From CAG-964 sp902789345 (GTDB taxonomy: Bacteria > Bacillota > Clostridia > Oscillospirales > Acutalibacteraceae): 30,207 bases of DNA. Positions 7,737 through 16,410 of this stretch are shown here, one piece after another (positions within the stretch are counted from its first letter, which is position 1; each line of letters begins with the position of its first letter). The position numbers and the translations under genes were made by a program. Location of the stretch: assembly GCA_052117325.1 (NCBI GenBank), contig JBQKJJ010000020.1, one strand, 5' to 3'. The notes under the pieces are model-generated. The model was not told the DNA's origin, did no database searches, and was given only the letters and a program-made list of their open reading frames with translations.

Positions 7737-8654
7737 TTACTCCTCATTTTTGGCAAACAGAGCCTTGGCAAATGAATCGGCGTCAAATGGCTGTAAGTCG
7801 TCCATTTGTTCGCCTACACCAATATATTTTACAGGTACGCCAAGCTCTTCCTTTACAGAAAGCACAACGCCGCCCTTGGCAGTGCCGTCAAGCTTAGTAA
7901 GAACAATGCCTGTAATGCCTGCTGAATTTTTAAATTCCCTTGCCTGATTTACTGCGTTTTGACCTGTAGTAGCGTCAAGGACAATTAAAAATTCCTTGTC
8001 GGCGTCAGGAAGCTCTCTGTCTATAATTCTTGTAATTTTGCCCAGCTCGTCCATTAAGTATTTTTTATTGTGAAGTCTGCCGGCTGTATCTGCAATAATT
8101 ACATCTGTTCCTCTTGCTTTTGCAGCTGATATAGCGTCATAAACAACAGCCGCAGGGTCGGAGCCTTCCTTTTGCTTTACTATGTCGCACTGTGCACGTT
8201 CTGCCCAAATTTCTAGCTGGTCAATAGCTGCGGCTCTAAAGGTATCAGCCGCGGCCAAAAGTACGCTTTTGCCCTGCATACGCAGGTTGTTTGCCAGCTT
8301 GCCTATAGTAGTGGTTTTACCTACACCGTTTACACCTATAACAAGTATAATTGACGGTTTGGTATTTAGGTTCAGCTCCTCGCCGCCTCTTAGCATATCG
8401 GCGGTAATTTCTTCAAGAAGTCTGTGAACCTCGTTAGGGTCTGTTACGCCCTCTTTTTTTACCCTTACACGAAGCTCGTCTGTAATTTTTGACGCTGTTT
8501 TAACGCCGACATCACCCATTACCAAAAGCTCCTCAAGCTCCTCAAAAAGCTCCTCGTCAATTTTGGTAAAGGATTTAAGCATACCGTCAATTTGATTAAC
8601 AACGGCATTTCTAGTTTTTTTAAGTCCCTCTTTAATTTTACTGAAGAAACCCAA
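7737..8654 (-). CDS. ftsY: Signal recognition particle receptor FtsY
   Basis: GTPase that docks SRP-ribosome complexes at the membrane for insertion of membrane proteins. The 305-residue protein has the N domain and the G domain with P-loop G-V-N-G-V-G-K-T at 107-114, A-A-D-T-F-R-A-A-A, D-T-A-G-R and T-K-L-D-G-T-A-K-G-G. The long acidic A domain of enterobacteria is absent; the short amphipathic start G-F-F-S-K-I-K-E-G-L-K-K can bind the membrane. The start is TTG with AAGGTGA five bases upstream. It follows smc, as in Bacillus, but ylxM and ffh do not follow it here. Confidence 0.97.
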   Translation of the reverse strand: MGFFSKIKEGLKKTRNAVVNQIDGMLKSFTKIDEELFEELEELLVMGDVGVKTASKITDELRVRVKKEGVTDPNEVHRLLEEITADMLRGGEELNLNTKPSIILVIGVNGVGKTTTIGKLANNLRMQGKSVLLAAADTFRAAAIDQLEIWAERAQCDIVKQKEGSDPAAVVYDAISAAKARGTDVIIADTAGRLHNKKYLMDELGKITRIIDRELPDADKEFLIVLDATTGQNAVNQAREFKNSAGITGIVLTKLDGTAKGGVVLSVKEELGVPVKYIGVGEQMDDLQPFDADSFAKALFAKNEE

Positions 8655-8689
8655 TTATATCACCTTTTCCTTATTACAATACATATATT

Positions 8690-11600
8690 TTAATTCATAT
8701 TCAGTTTTTCTGCAACCTCTGAAGCACGAAGTGAAAGCAATTTTGAAATACCCTTGTCCTGCATTGTTACACCGTACAAAACATCGGCTTCCTCCATTGT
8801 ACCACGACGGTGGGTTATTAGAATAAACTGTGTTTTGTCGTTCATAACACGAAGATACTGTGCAAAGCGGTCAACATTAACATCGTCAAGCGCCGCTTCA
8901 ATCTCGTCCATTACGCAGAACGGTGCCGGATTTACCTTCATAATGGCAAAGTAAAGGGCTATAGCTACAAGCGCCTTTTCACCGCCCGAAAGAGCTTCAA
9001 GGTGTACTACTATTTTACCCGGCGGATGAACAATAATTTCAATTCCGCTTGTAAGAACATCTTCAGGGTTAGTCAGCTCTATGTGGGCTTTTCCTCCGCC
9101 AAACAAATCAACAAATATTTTAGAAAAGTTTTCGTTTATCTGCACAAACCTGTCCACAAATATTTCTTTCATCTGCTTTGTAAGATCGCCGATAAGTCTA
9201 AGAATTTCGTTCTTGGATTTTTCAACATCTCCTACCTGCTTTGTCATAAAGGAATGTCTTTCTGCCACCTCTTTATATTCTTCTATAGCAGACACATTAA
9301 CACTGCCTAGCGCTTTTATTTTACCTTTTAATTCATTTAGCCGCTTTTTGCCTGCCTGAACATTTTCTATCGGTTTACAGTTTTCCTGTGCCTCTCGTGG
9401 GGTAAGCTCGTATTCCTCCCACAGCTTGCTTATTATATCGTCGTACTGCTTTTGGAGATTTATTTTGCGCTCCTCCAGCTTTGAAAGCTCTCTGCCGGCA
9501 GTTTCACGCTCGTTAAGCTTGTCACGTTCAGCCTTTCTTAGCTGTGCTGTTTTAGCCTCTGTTTCGTTTCTTTCTTTGTTTACCGACTCAATTTTCTTTT
9601 GTGCAGATTTTGATTTTTCGGTAAGCTCTTCAACAAGCTGTGTAAGCAACTCAATTTGTGCACTTATTGAATTGTTGCGGCTGTTGTACTCTTCGATTTC
9701 TTTAATAAGCTGTTCTCTGCGCTGTTTTCTGTTGCTTTCGTTTGATAAGGCAATATTAATTTCGGCATTAATATTTTCAATGTCCTTTTGTGCCGTAACT
9801 ATTTCCAAACGAATATCCTGAAGCTTCTGTGCCAAATCTTCACGCTTAACAGAAAGTTCCTCTCTGCCGCCTGTAATTTTATTTGACTGTGCCTCTGCCG
9901 CTTCTATTTCTTTATTCAGCTTATCAAGCTGTTTTTGCGACTGTCTGTGTATGTCAGACTGTTGCTCCGCTTTGGCGGTCAACAGCTTGATTTCATTGTC
10001 CAGGTCGCACATAGCACTTTGGTGGGTTTGAAGCTCTGTTTTACTGCTTTTTAATGCCGCCTCAATTTTAATTTTATCCTGTTGTGCCGTAGAAAGCTCT
10101 GACGATGAGGCTGTTATTTCAGTATTTGCGGCTGAAAGCTCCTGGGTAGCCTGCTTGTACTGCTGTTGTGCTTTTGCAAACTCTGCTTTTAGCTTTTCTA
10201 CAGTGTCTTTATTCTTTTGAATTTCAGCTGTTCGGCTAAGCAAGCCGGACTTTCTGCCCTGAGAGCCGCCTGTCAGCGAACCGCCTGCATTAATAACCTG
10301 TCCGTCAAGTGTAACTACCCGGAATTTGTAGCTGTATTTTTTTGCTATAGCCACAGCATTGTTAAGATTGTCTGCAATAACAATTCTGCCTAATAAAGAG
10401 TTAAGAACGCCTGTGTACTTAGGTTCACAGCTGCAGAGCTCTGCAGCTACACCTACAAATCCACTGCAATTATTAAGTCCCTTTTCATTAAGCTGATAAC
10501 CCTTTATTGTTGTAAGGGGTAAAAATGTAGCTCTGCCTCCGTCACGCTTTTTTAAAAGTCCGATAGCCGCCTTTGCGGTATCTTCATCAGCAGTAACAAT
10601 GTGCTGCATAGAATTTCCAAGAGCCGTTTCAATGGCCACGGTATAATCCGCCGGAACATTAATTACTCTTGAAACAGGTCCGTGTATTCCCTGCAAGGTG
10701 CCGCGCTGTGCCTCCTTTATAACAATTTTTACACTGTTATAAAAGCCCTCCATATTGCGTTCCAAATCTTCAAGCATTCTAACACGGCGTACTCTTTCCT
10801 GATAGTCAAGGTTAAGTTTGTCACACTCCTGCTTTAGCTTTTCGCTTTGCTGCTGCTTTTGTGAAAGCTTTTGTCTGCTAAGCTGTAGTTCACTGCCAAG
10901 ACTGTCTATACTGTTGTTTGTATCAACAAGCATATTTTCATAGTCGCTGCATTGCTTTAGAAGCTCTGCAATCTGCTCAGCTTTAACCTGCTTTTGGTTG
11001 TTAAGGTTGCTTATTCTCTCCTTAGCTTCGCTTACAGATGCCATACTTGTCATAGCTGAAACCTTAATATCTGCCGCCTGTGTGCTAAGCTTTGTAAGAT
11101 TAAGTGACAGCTCCTGCAAAATATCTGAATTTTTGCTTACGCTTACATTAATTTCATTTAAGCTGTTTTCAATTTCTGCATATTGCTTTTGAAGCGTAGA
11201 AACTTTTTCATTATGCTTGTCTATTTTTTGCTTTTTTAGTGCAATTTCATTTTCTGTGTCAACTGCCGAGCTTGCAATGGAATCTATTTCATTATTTACT
11301 TTTTCAATGCTTTGGTTGTTATAAGTAATGCTGTTTTCAGCAACAGATATGTTTGATTTTTTCTCTGATATTTGCTGTTCATAGTCAGAAATTTCTTTTC
11401 TGATTTCATCTATTTCCGAAAGATATTTGCCGTTCTTTAAGAACAGCTCTTCGCTTTCTTTTTGAATATCCTCAAGTGCCTCTTGTGCCGCTTGATGCTG
11501 ACTGCGGGCAATTTCAAGCTTTTCTTCCTGCTCACGCAAAACAGCGGCAGATTGCTTTATTGTATTTAGCCATAAAGCAATTTCAAGGTCTTTTTTCTCG

Positions 11601-12259
11601 TTTGAATATTCCAAAAAAGCCTCTGCTTTTTTCGCCTGAATTTCCAAAGAACCTACTCTGTCGTCAAGCTCTGTTAATATGTCACGCAGACGAACTAAAT
11701 TTTCTTCTGTACCTTTTAGCTTTCGCTCTGCTTCCAGCTTTCTGTATCTGTATCTTGATATTCCTGCGGCTTCCTCAAAAATCTCTCGCCTATCTTCGCT
11801 TTTTGACGCCACTATGCTGTCAATTTTACCTTGACCAATCATAGAATAGCCGTCACGACCTAAACCTGTGTCCATAAAAAGCTCGTGAATATCCTTTAGT
11901 CTTACGGCGGCTTTGTTAATCATATAGTCGCTGTCGCCGGAACGGTAATAACGCCTGGTAATAGAAACCTCGTCGCCGTCAAAGGCAAGGGTGCGGTCTT
12001 TGTTTTCAAAAGACAGGGTAACCTCGGCATAACCAAGCTTTTTTCTGCTGTCTGTTCCGTTAAAGACAACATCTTCCATTTTGGAACAGCGTATAGCCTT
12101 AGGCGATTGTTCTCCAAGAACCCAGCGTATGGCGTCACTAATGTTACTTTTGCCACTGCCGTTTGGCCCTACTATGGAGGTTATGCCATGGTCAAAGGTT
12201 AATTTAGTTTTATCCGGAAAGGTCTTAAAGCCTTGTATCTCTAGTGATTTTAATAACAA
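8690..12259 (-). CDS. smc: Chromosome segregation ATPase SMC
   Basis: Structural maintenance of chromosomes protein that compacts and segregates the chromosome together with ScpA/ScpB. At 1189 residues it is full length. Walker A G-P-N-G-S-G-K-S is at 31-38, two long coiled-coil arms (roughly 165-500 and 680-1010) flank a hinge near 515-670 containing G-G-S-L-T-G-G, and the C-terminal head has L-S-G-G-E-K-A-L and the Walker B segment with D-E-I-E-A-A-L-D-D. The start is TTG, supported by GGAG eight bases upstream and by the family start L-L-K-S-L-E-I-Q-G-F-K. scpA/scpB are not in this window. Confidence 0.98.
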   Translation of the reverse strand: MLLKSLEIQGFKTFPDKTKLTFDHGITSIVGPNGSGKSNISDAIRWVLGEQSPKAIRCSKMEDVVFNGTDSRKKLGYAEVTLSFENKDRTLAFDGDEVSITRRYYRSGDSDYMINKAAVRLKDIHELFMDTGLGRDGYSMIGQGKIDSIVASKSEDRREIFEEAAGISRYRYRKLEAERKLKGTEENLVRLRDILTELDDRVGSLEIQAKKAEAFLEYSNEKKDLEIALWLNTIKQSAAVLREQEEKLEIARSQHQAAQEALEDIQKESEELFLKNGKYLSEIDEIRKEISDYEQQISEKKSNISVAENSITYNNQSIEKVNNEIDSIASSAVDTENEIALKKQKIDKHNEKVSTLQKQYAEIENSLNEINVSVSKNSDILQELSLNLTKLSTQAADIKVSAMTSMASVSEAKERISNLNNQKQVKAEQIAELLKQCSDYENMLVDTNNSIDSLGSELQLSRQKLSQKQQQSEKLKQECDKLNLDYQERVRRVRMLEDLERNMEGFYNSVKIVIKEAQRGTLQGIHGPVSRVINVPADYTVAIETALGNSMQHIVTADEDTAKAAIGLLKKRDGGRATFLPLTTIKGYQLNEKGLNNCSGFVGVAAELCSCEPKYTGVLNSLLGRIVIADNLNNAVAIAKKYSYKFRVVTLDGQVINAGGSLTGGSQGRKSGLLSRTAEIQKNKDTVEKLKAEFAKAQQQYKQATQELSAANTEITASSSELSTAQQDKIKIEAALKSSKTELQTHQSAMCDLDNEIKLLTAKAEQQSDIHRQSQKQLDKLNKEIEAAEAQSNKITGGREELSVKREDLAQKLQDIRLEIVTAQKDIENINAEINIALSNESNRKQRREQLIKEIEEYNSRNNSISAQIELLTQLVEELTEKSKSAQKKIESVNKERNETEAKTAQLRKAERDKLNERETAGRELSKLEERKINLQKQYDDIISKLWEEYELTPREAQENCKPIENVQAGKKRLNELKGKIKALGSVNVSAIEEYKEVAERHSFMTKQVGDVEKSKNEILRLIGDLTKQMKEIFVDRFVQINENFSKIFVDLFGGGKAHIELTNPEDVLTSGIEIIVHPPGKIVVHLEALSGGEKALVAIALYFAIMKVNPAPFCVMDEIEAALDDVNVDRFAQYLRVMNDKTQFILITHRRGTMEEADVLYGVTMQDKGISKLLSLRASEVAEKLNMN

Positions 12260-12308
12260 TTTACTAACTCCAATATTTATGTAATGTGTAAAAATATACA
12301 GCCGATAT

Positions 12309-13343
12309 TTATGCTTTATTAAAACAGGTGTTTTGTTTGTCTGCTAAATCTGAAAAATAAAACTCACCCGGCATTGCACTGCCCTGTTTTACAGTTAAGT
12401 TATAGCCTTTTTGTGCAAAGTATTCAATGTTGCTGTGCTTTTGTCCAAGCACCTTTGAAATGTCACGGCTGTTTACTGCTACAGTATAACAGCCTGTAGG
12501 TAAAGCATTCGCTTTTATATAATCATCAATACTGTTTCTGAAAACTCTTGCGGCACAAAGCTCTCCTAATGAAGGGTGCCATGGACCTGCCACCATACCC
12601 TTTGATATATCTTTTGTACTATGCAAACCTAAACGGATTACCCTGATGCTGTGTTTGTTAAACATTTGCAAAAGCTTTGCACACAGCTCAACAGTTTCTT
12701 CCAGTGAATATGTATTGTAATCTCCATTTTTATAATAATCCGCAAGTACAGTATCCGCCATAATTATAGTGGGATAAATTCTTACGGTGTCGGGTAACAG
12801 GTGACAAATTTGTTCGGCTGTGTAAATATCCTTTTCAATACTGCTTTTATACAGCCCTGTCATCATTTGCAGCCCAAGGGAAAAACCGTATTCTTTTATG
12901 AGTTTTGAGGAGTTTACTACATCCCGGGCAGTATGCCCACGCATATTAGCTGTAAGAACATCGTCACACATACTTTGCGCTCCAAGCTCAATAGCGGTAA
13001 CACCGTAGCTTTTTAAAATTTCGAGAATTTCGTTGTCAATATAATCCGGTCTTGTGGAAATGCGTATTCCGGCAAAGCTGCCGTTTTTTACATACTGATA
13101 TGCCGCAGACAGAAGCATTACCATATAACTGCGGTCGATAGCCGTAAAGCTGCCGCCAAAAAAGGCAATTTCAGACTGTTGAGGGTTATATCTTTTGCTT
13201 TTCATTGCAACGGAAGCCGCATTAATAACATCGTCTGCTGTGGGTTGTTTTTGCTGACCTGTAATTTTCACCTGGTTACAAAACGAACAGCAATGAGGAC
13301 AGCCATTGTGCGGTACAAAAATAGCTACATTTGAGTGTTTCAA
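12309..13343 (-). CDS. Elp3-like radical SAM protein between rnc and smc
   Basis: The 344-residue protein starts with a radical SAM cluster motif: Cys15, Cys19 and Cys22 (C-x3-C-x2-C) after V-P-H-N-G, with a further Cys18. Next come F-F-G-G-S-F-T-A-I (SAM-binding GGS type), E-L-G-A-Q-S-M and R-L-G-L-H-S-T. This matches the Elp3-like radical SAM family often found next to rnc and smc in Clostridia. No GNAT acetyltransferase domain like that of true Elp3 is visible. The substrate is unknown; tRNA or rRNA modification is a guess from context. The start is TTG overlapping the rnc stop (TTGA, four bases). Confidence 0.85.
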   Translation of the reverse strand: MKHSNVAIFVPHNGCPHCCSFCNQVKITGQQKQPTADDVINAASVAMKSKRYNPQQSEIAFFGGSFTAIDRSYMVMLLSAAYQYVKNGSFAGIRISTRPDYIDNEILEILKSYGVTAIELGAQSMCDDVLTANMRGHTARDVVNSSKLIKEYGFSLGLQMMTGLYKSSIEKDIYTAEQICHLLPDTVRIYPTIIMADTVLADYYKNGDYNTYSLEETVELCAKLLQMFNKHSIRVIRLGLHSTKDISKGMVAGPWHPSLGELCAARVFRNSIDDYIKANALPTGCYTVAVNSRDISKVLGQKHSNIEYFAQKGYNLTVKQGSAMPGEFYFSDLADKQNTCFNKA

Positions 13344-14017
13344 TAGCCCATCAGTCCTAACGCTTCTCTTGCTGCCTGCTGTTCTGCCTCTTTTTTGCTT
13401 CTGCCGCCGCCCTTGCCGATAACATTACTGTTTAAATGTACTTCTACGACAAAGTGTTTGTTATGGTCAGGACCACTTTCTCCTACAAGTACATACTCCA
13501 GCTTTTCTTCTGGATTTTTCTGAATTATCTCCTGAAGCTGTGTTTTATAATCTTTAAATCTAATAGGCTTTGCACTTTGAATATCCGGTATTACAAAACG
13601 AAGAACAAATTTTCTTGCTTCCTCCATACCGCCGTCAAGATAAATTGCGGCTATAACAGATTCAAATGCATCTGCTAAAATTGAAGGTCTTTCCTGACCG
13701 TTTGAATGGCGTTCTCCTTTGCTTAAAAGCAGATAATCACCAAGGTTAATTGACCTTGCATATCCTGCAAGGGATTTCTCACAGACAAGCGCCGCCCTTA
13801 GCTTTGTAAGGTCGCCCTCAGGCAGTGACGGGCAGTGTTTATAAATATAGTCGGATACAACAATACTTAAAACTGCGTCGCCTAAAAACTCCTGACGCTC
13901 GTTGCATTTTATATGAAGCTTTTTATGCTCGTTGGCGTAGGATGAATGTGTAAGACCAATTTTTAAATAATTTATATTTTTAAATTTATAATCCAGTACT
14001 TTCTCAAGTTCTTCCAT
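13340..14017 (-). CDS. rnc: Ribonuclease III
   Basis: Double-strand RNA endonuclease that processes rRNA precursors and structured mRNAs. The 225-residue protein has the catalytic signature N-E-R-Q-E-F-L-G-D-A-V-L (the position usually Leu is Gln), the second acidic motif L-A-D-A-F-E-S-V-I-A-A-I-Y-L-D-G-G, and a C-terminal double-strand RNA-binding domain from about 155, ending G-G-R-S-K-K-E-A-E-Q-Q-A-A. AGAGG lies seven bases before the ATG. plsX is upstream; acpP, which usually sits between plsX and rnc, is absent. The radical SAM gene downstream overlaps it. Confidence 0.97.
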   Translation of the reverse strand: MEELEKVLDYKFKNINYLKIGLTHSSYANEHKKLHIKCNERQEFLGDAVLSIVVSDYIYKHCPSLPEGDLTKLRAALVCEKSLAGYARSINLGDYLLLSKGERHSNGQERPSILADAFESVIAAIYLDGGMEEARKFVLRFVIPDIQSAKPIRFKDYKTQLQEIIQKNPEEKLEYVLVGESGPDHNKHFVVEVHLNSNVIGKGGGRSKKEAEQQAAREALGLMGY

Positions 14018-14037
14018 TTATTATACCTCTTTCGATT

Positions 14038-15027
14038 TTACAGCTTTGCAATGTTTGTGCTTATTTCTTCAACTACATTGCCCTCAACAAATTGTTTTGT
14101 TAAGCGAAGGGCACTCTTTATTGTTTTTGCCTTTGAACTTCCGTGTGCCTTAAAAACAGGCTTGTTTACACCCATAATTGCAGCGCCGCCGTACTCATTG
14201 TAGTCCATTTCTTTTGCAAGCTTTTTTAGGTCGCTCATAATCATTGTTGCCGCTATTTTATTCTTGGCATTTTTCTTAAACAGCCCCTTAATTTTGCCCA
14301 TAAGCTCCATTGCAACGCCCTCGTAGGTTTTTAGAATAAGATTACCGTTAAATCCATCTGTAACCAATACATCACAACCGTCAGCAGGAATATCTCGTCC
14401 CTCTACATTTCCTATGAAGTTTATAGGTGTGGCTTTCAGCAATTCATATGCCTCCTGCTGTAGTGAGCCTCCCTTGTGCTCCTCTGTGCCAACATTTGCA
14501 AGACCTACTCTTGGGTTATCAATCCCCATAACCTTATTCATATAGATTGAACCCATTATTGCAAATTGCTGAAGCATATCGGGACGAACCTCGTTATTTG
14601 CACCGCCGTCAACAAGCATAAAGCAGCCTTGTGCTTTTGGCATTACCGGAGCAAATGCAGGTCGCTTAACACCCTTAATTCTTTTTATAATCAAGCTGCT
14701 GCCCATTACTAAAGCGCCACTGTTACCGGCAGATACAAAAGCATCGCCCTCGCCGCTGTTAAGTAGCTGAAAGCCCATTCCCATAGATGAATTTTTCTTT
14801 TCTTTTACTACTGCAGAGGCGTCATCGTCTGGTGAAATAACAACATCGGTATGAACAACCTTTATGTTATTAAGAGAAATGCCGTTTTCTATAGCGGTTT
14901 TCTTTATTATATTTTTATCGCCTGTAAGAATTATATCTATCCCTAAATCTTCTACAGCTAAAGCACAGCCCTTAATAATTTCAAGAGGTGCATTGTCACC
15001 GCCAAAAGCATCTACAATTATCTTCAT
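14038..15027 (-). CDS. plsX: Phosphate acyltransferase PlsX
   Basis: Peripheral membrane enzyme that turns acyl-ACP into acyl-phosphate, the first step of phospholipid synthesis with PlsY. The 329-residue protein begins with the family M-K-I-I-V-D-A-F-G-G-D-N-A-P and contains F-V-S-A-G-N-S-G-A-L, F-M-L-V-D-G-G-A-N and G-N-V-E-G-R-D-I, all typical of PlsX. GAGG is seven bases before the ATG. It lies 28 bases after trmFO. The fabD-fabG-acpP genes that follow plsX in Bacillus are not present here. Confidence 0.97.
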   Translation of the reverse strand: MKIIVDAFGGDNAPLEIIKGCALAVEDLGIDIILTGDKNIIKKTAIENGISLNNIKVVHTDVVISPDDDASAVVKEKKNSSMGMGFQLLNSGEGDAFVSAGNSGALVMGSSLIIKRIKGVKRPAFAPVMPKAQGCFMLVDGGANNEVRPDMLQQFAIMGSIYMNKVMGIDNPRVGLANVGTEEHKGGSLQQEAYELLKATPINFIGNVEGRDIPADGCDVLVTDGFNGNLILKTYEGVAMELMGKIKGLFKKNAKNKIAATMIMSDLKKLAKEMDYNEYGGAAIMGVNKPVFKAHGSSKAKTIKSALRLTKQFVEGNVVEEISTNIAKL

Positions 15028-15055
15028 ACTAAAACCTCAGTTTTCTTAAAACAAG

Positions 15056-16378
15056 TTAAATATTATTTTCGTTAATAAAGCTTTCAAGAGTTGAAAAAGA
15101 ACGCAGAGAATGCTTTTCTGCCTTTAGGCGTTTATCCCTAATATTTTCTGAAAGCTGTGGTAAAATACCGATATTTGCCCCCATAGGCTGGAAACAAGTA
15201 ACTGATGGATTGCTGATATACTCTGCCAACGCACCCATCATAGTTACATTTGGCAGTACAAGTGTTTCTTTGCCCATAAACAGCCTTGCGGCATTTATAC
15301 CTGCAAGAAGTCCGCTGCTGCCGGACTCCATATATCCCTCTACACCGGTAAGCTGTCCGGCAAAAAACAGGTTATGTTTTTCCCGTAATGAATAGTCAGC
15401 ATCTAAAAGCCGTGGTGAATTTATAAAAGTATTGCGGTGCATTACGCCGTATCTAACAAATTCCGCATTTTTAAGTGCCGGTATCATTGAAAATACACGC
15501 TTCTGTTCAGGAAATTTTAGGTTGGTTTGGAAACCCACAAGGTTATACAATGTACCTTGGTTATTTTCCTTGCGAAGCTGTAAAACTGCCCACGGTCTGT
15601 GCCCTGTTTTCGGGTCTGTAAGACCTACAGGCTTCATAGGGCCAAAGCGTATGGTATCGGCACCACGCTGTGCCATAACCTCAATAGGCATACAACCCTC
15701 ATACACCTTTGGGTTTTGAACATCAAAATCCTTTAACGGAGCACGCTGTGCGCCTACAAGCTCTGCGTGAAAGCTCTCATACTCCTCTTTATTCATAGGG
15801 CAATTTATATAATCATCCCCACTGCCCTTTCCGTATCTGCTGGCAAAGAATGCACTGTTAAAATCTATAGACTCGGCTGTAACTATTGGTGCAGCTGCGT
15901 CAAAAAAGCTTAACGCTCCGCCAAACTCTGCCTTAATATTTTCTGCCAATAAGTCAGCAGTAAGGGGACCTGTAGCAATTACGGCAATTTCGTCTTGCGG
16001 CAGTTCTGTGATTTCTTCATTAACTACTGTAATATTGGGGTGCTGATTAATATAATAAGTTACCATATTGGAAAAGTCATCTCTGTTTACAGCTAACGCT
16101 CCTCCGGCGCTGACACTGCAAGCATCTGCACACTTTAGAAGCAGTGAGTTAAGCATTCGCATTTCTTGCTTCAGCATACCTGCGGCACTGGCTGTTCGTG
16201 CGGCTTTAAGAGAGTTTGAACAAACAAGCTCGGCAAATGTGTCGCTGTGGTGGGCCGGTGACTTCTTATTTGGCTTCATCTCGTAAAGCATAACCTGTAT
16301 GCCTCTGTTGGCTATTTGCCATGCAGCCTCACAGCCTGCAAGTCCTGCACCGATTACACTGATATATGCCTTTTCCAA
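15056..16378 (-). CDS. trmFO: tRNA (uracil-54-C5)-methyltransferase TrmFO, folate/FAD dependent
   Basis: Makes ribothymidine at position 54 of tRNA using methylenetetrahydrofolate and FADH2. The FAD-binding V-I-G-A-G-L-A-G-C-E-A-A lies at the N-terminus; A-E-L-V-C-S-N-S-L-K and I-N-C-P-M-N-K-E-E-Y carry the cysteines expected at the active site, and Y-M-E-S-G-S-S-G-L-L-A-G-I-N-A-A is near the C-terminus. I set the start at the TTG at 16378 (440 residues, the usual length), with AGAGGTG five bases upstream; a longer open frame would overlap topA by some 58 bases without good support. The dprA-topA-trmFO order is classic Firmicute. Confidence 0.96.
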   Translation of the reverse strand: MEKAYISVIGAGLAGCEAAWQIANRGIQVMLYEMKPNKKSPAHHSDTFAELVCSNSLKAARTASAAGMLKQEMRMLNSLLLKCADACSVSAGGALAVNRDDFSNMVTYYINQHPNITVVNEEITELPQDEIAVIATGPLTADLLAENIKAEFGGALSFFDAAAPIVTAESIDFNSAFFASRYGKGSGDDYINCPMNKEEYESFHAELVGAQRAPLKDFDVQNPKVYEGCMPIEVMAQRGADTIRFGPMKPVGLTDPKTGHRPWAVLQLRKENNQGTLYNLVGFQTNLKFPEQKRVFSMIPALKNAEFVRYGVMHRNTFINSPRLLDADYSLREKHNLFFAGQLTGVEGYMESGSSGLLAGINAARLFMGKETLVLPNVTMMGALAEYISNPSVTCFQPMGANIGILPQLSENIRDKRLKAEKHSLRSFSTLESFINENNI

Positions 16379-16410
16379 AAAAACACCTCTTTTTGTTTTA
16401 ATGATACAAT

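Noticed and set aside
7297..7947. A 216-codon plus-strand open frame over rdgB and ftsY
   Set aside because: It lies fully within two clear minus-strand genes, and its Ser/Pro/Phe-rich product looks like an antisense shadow.
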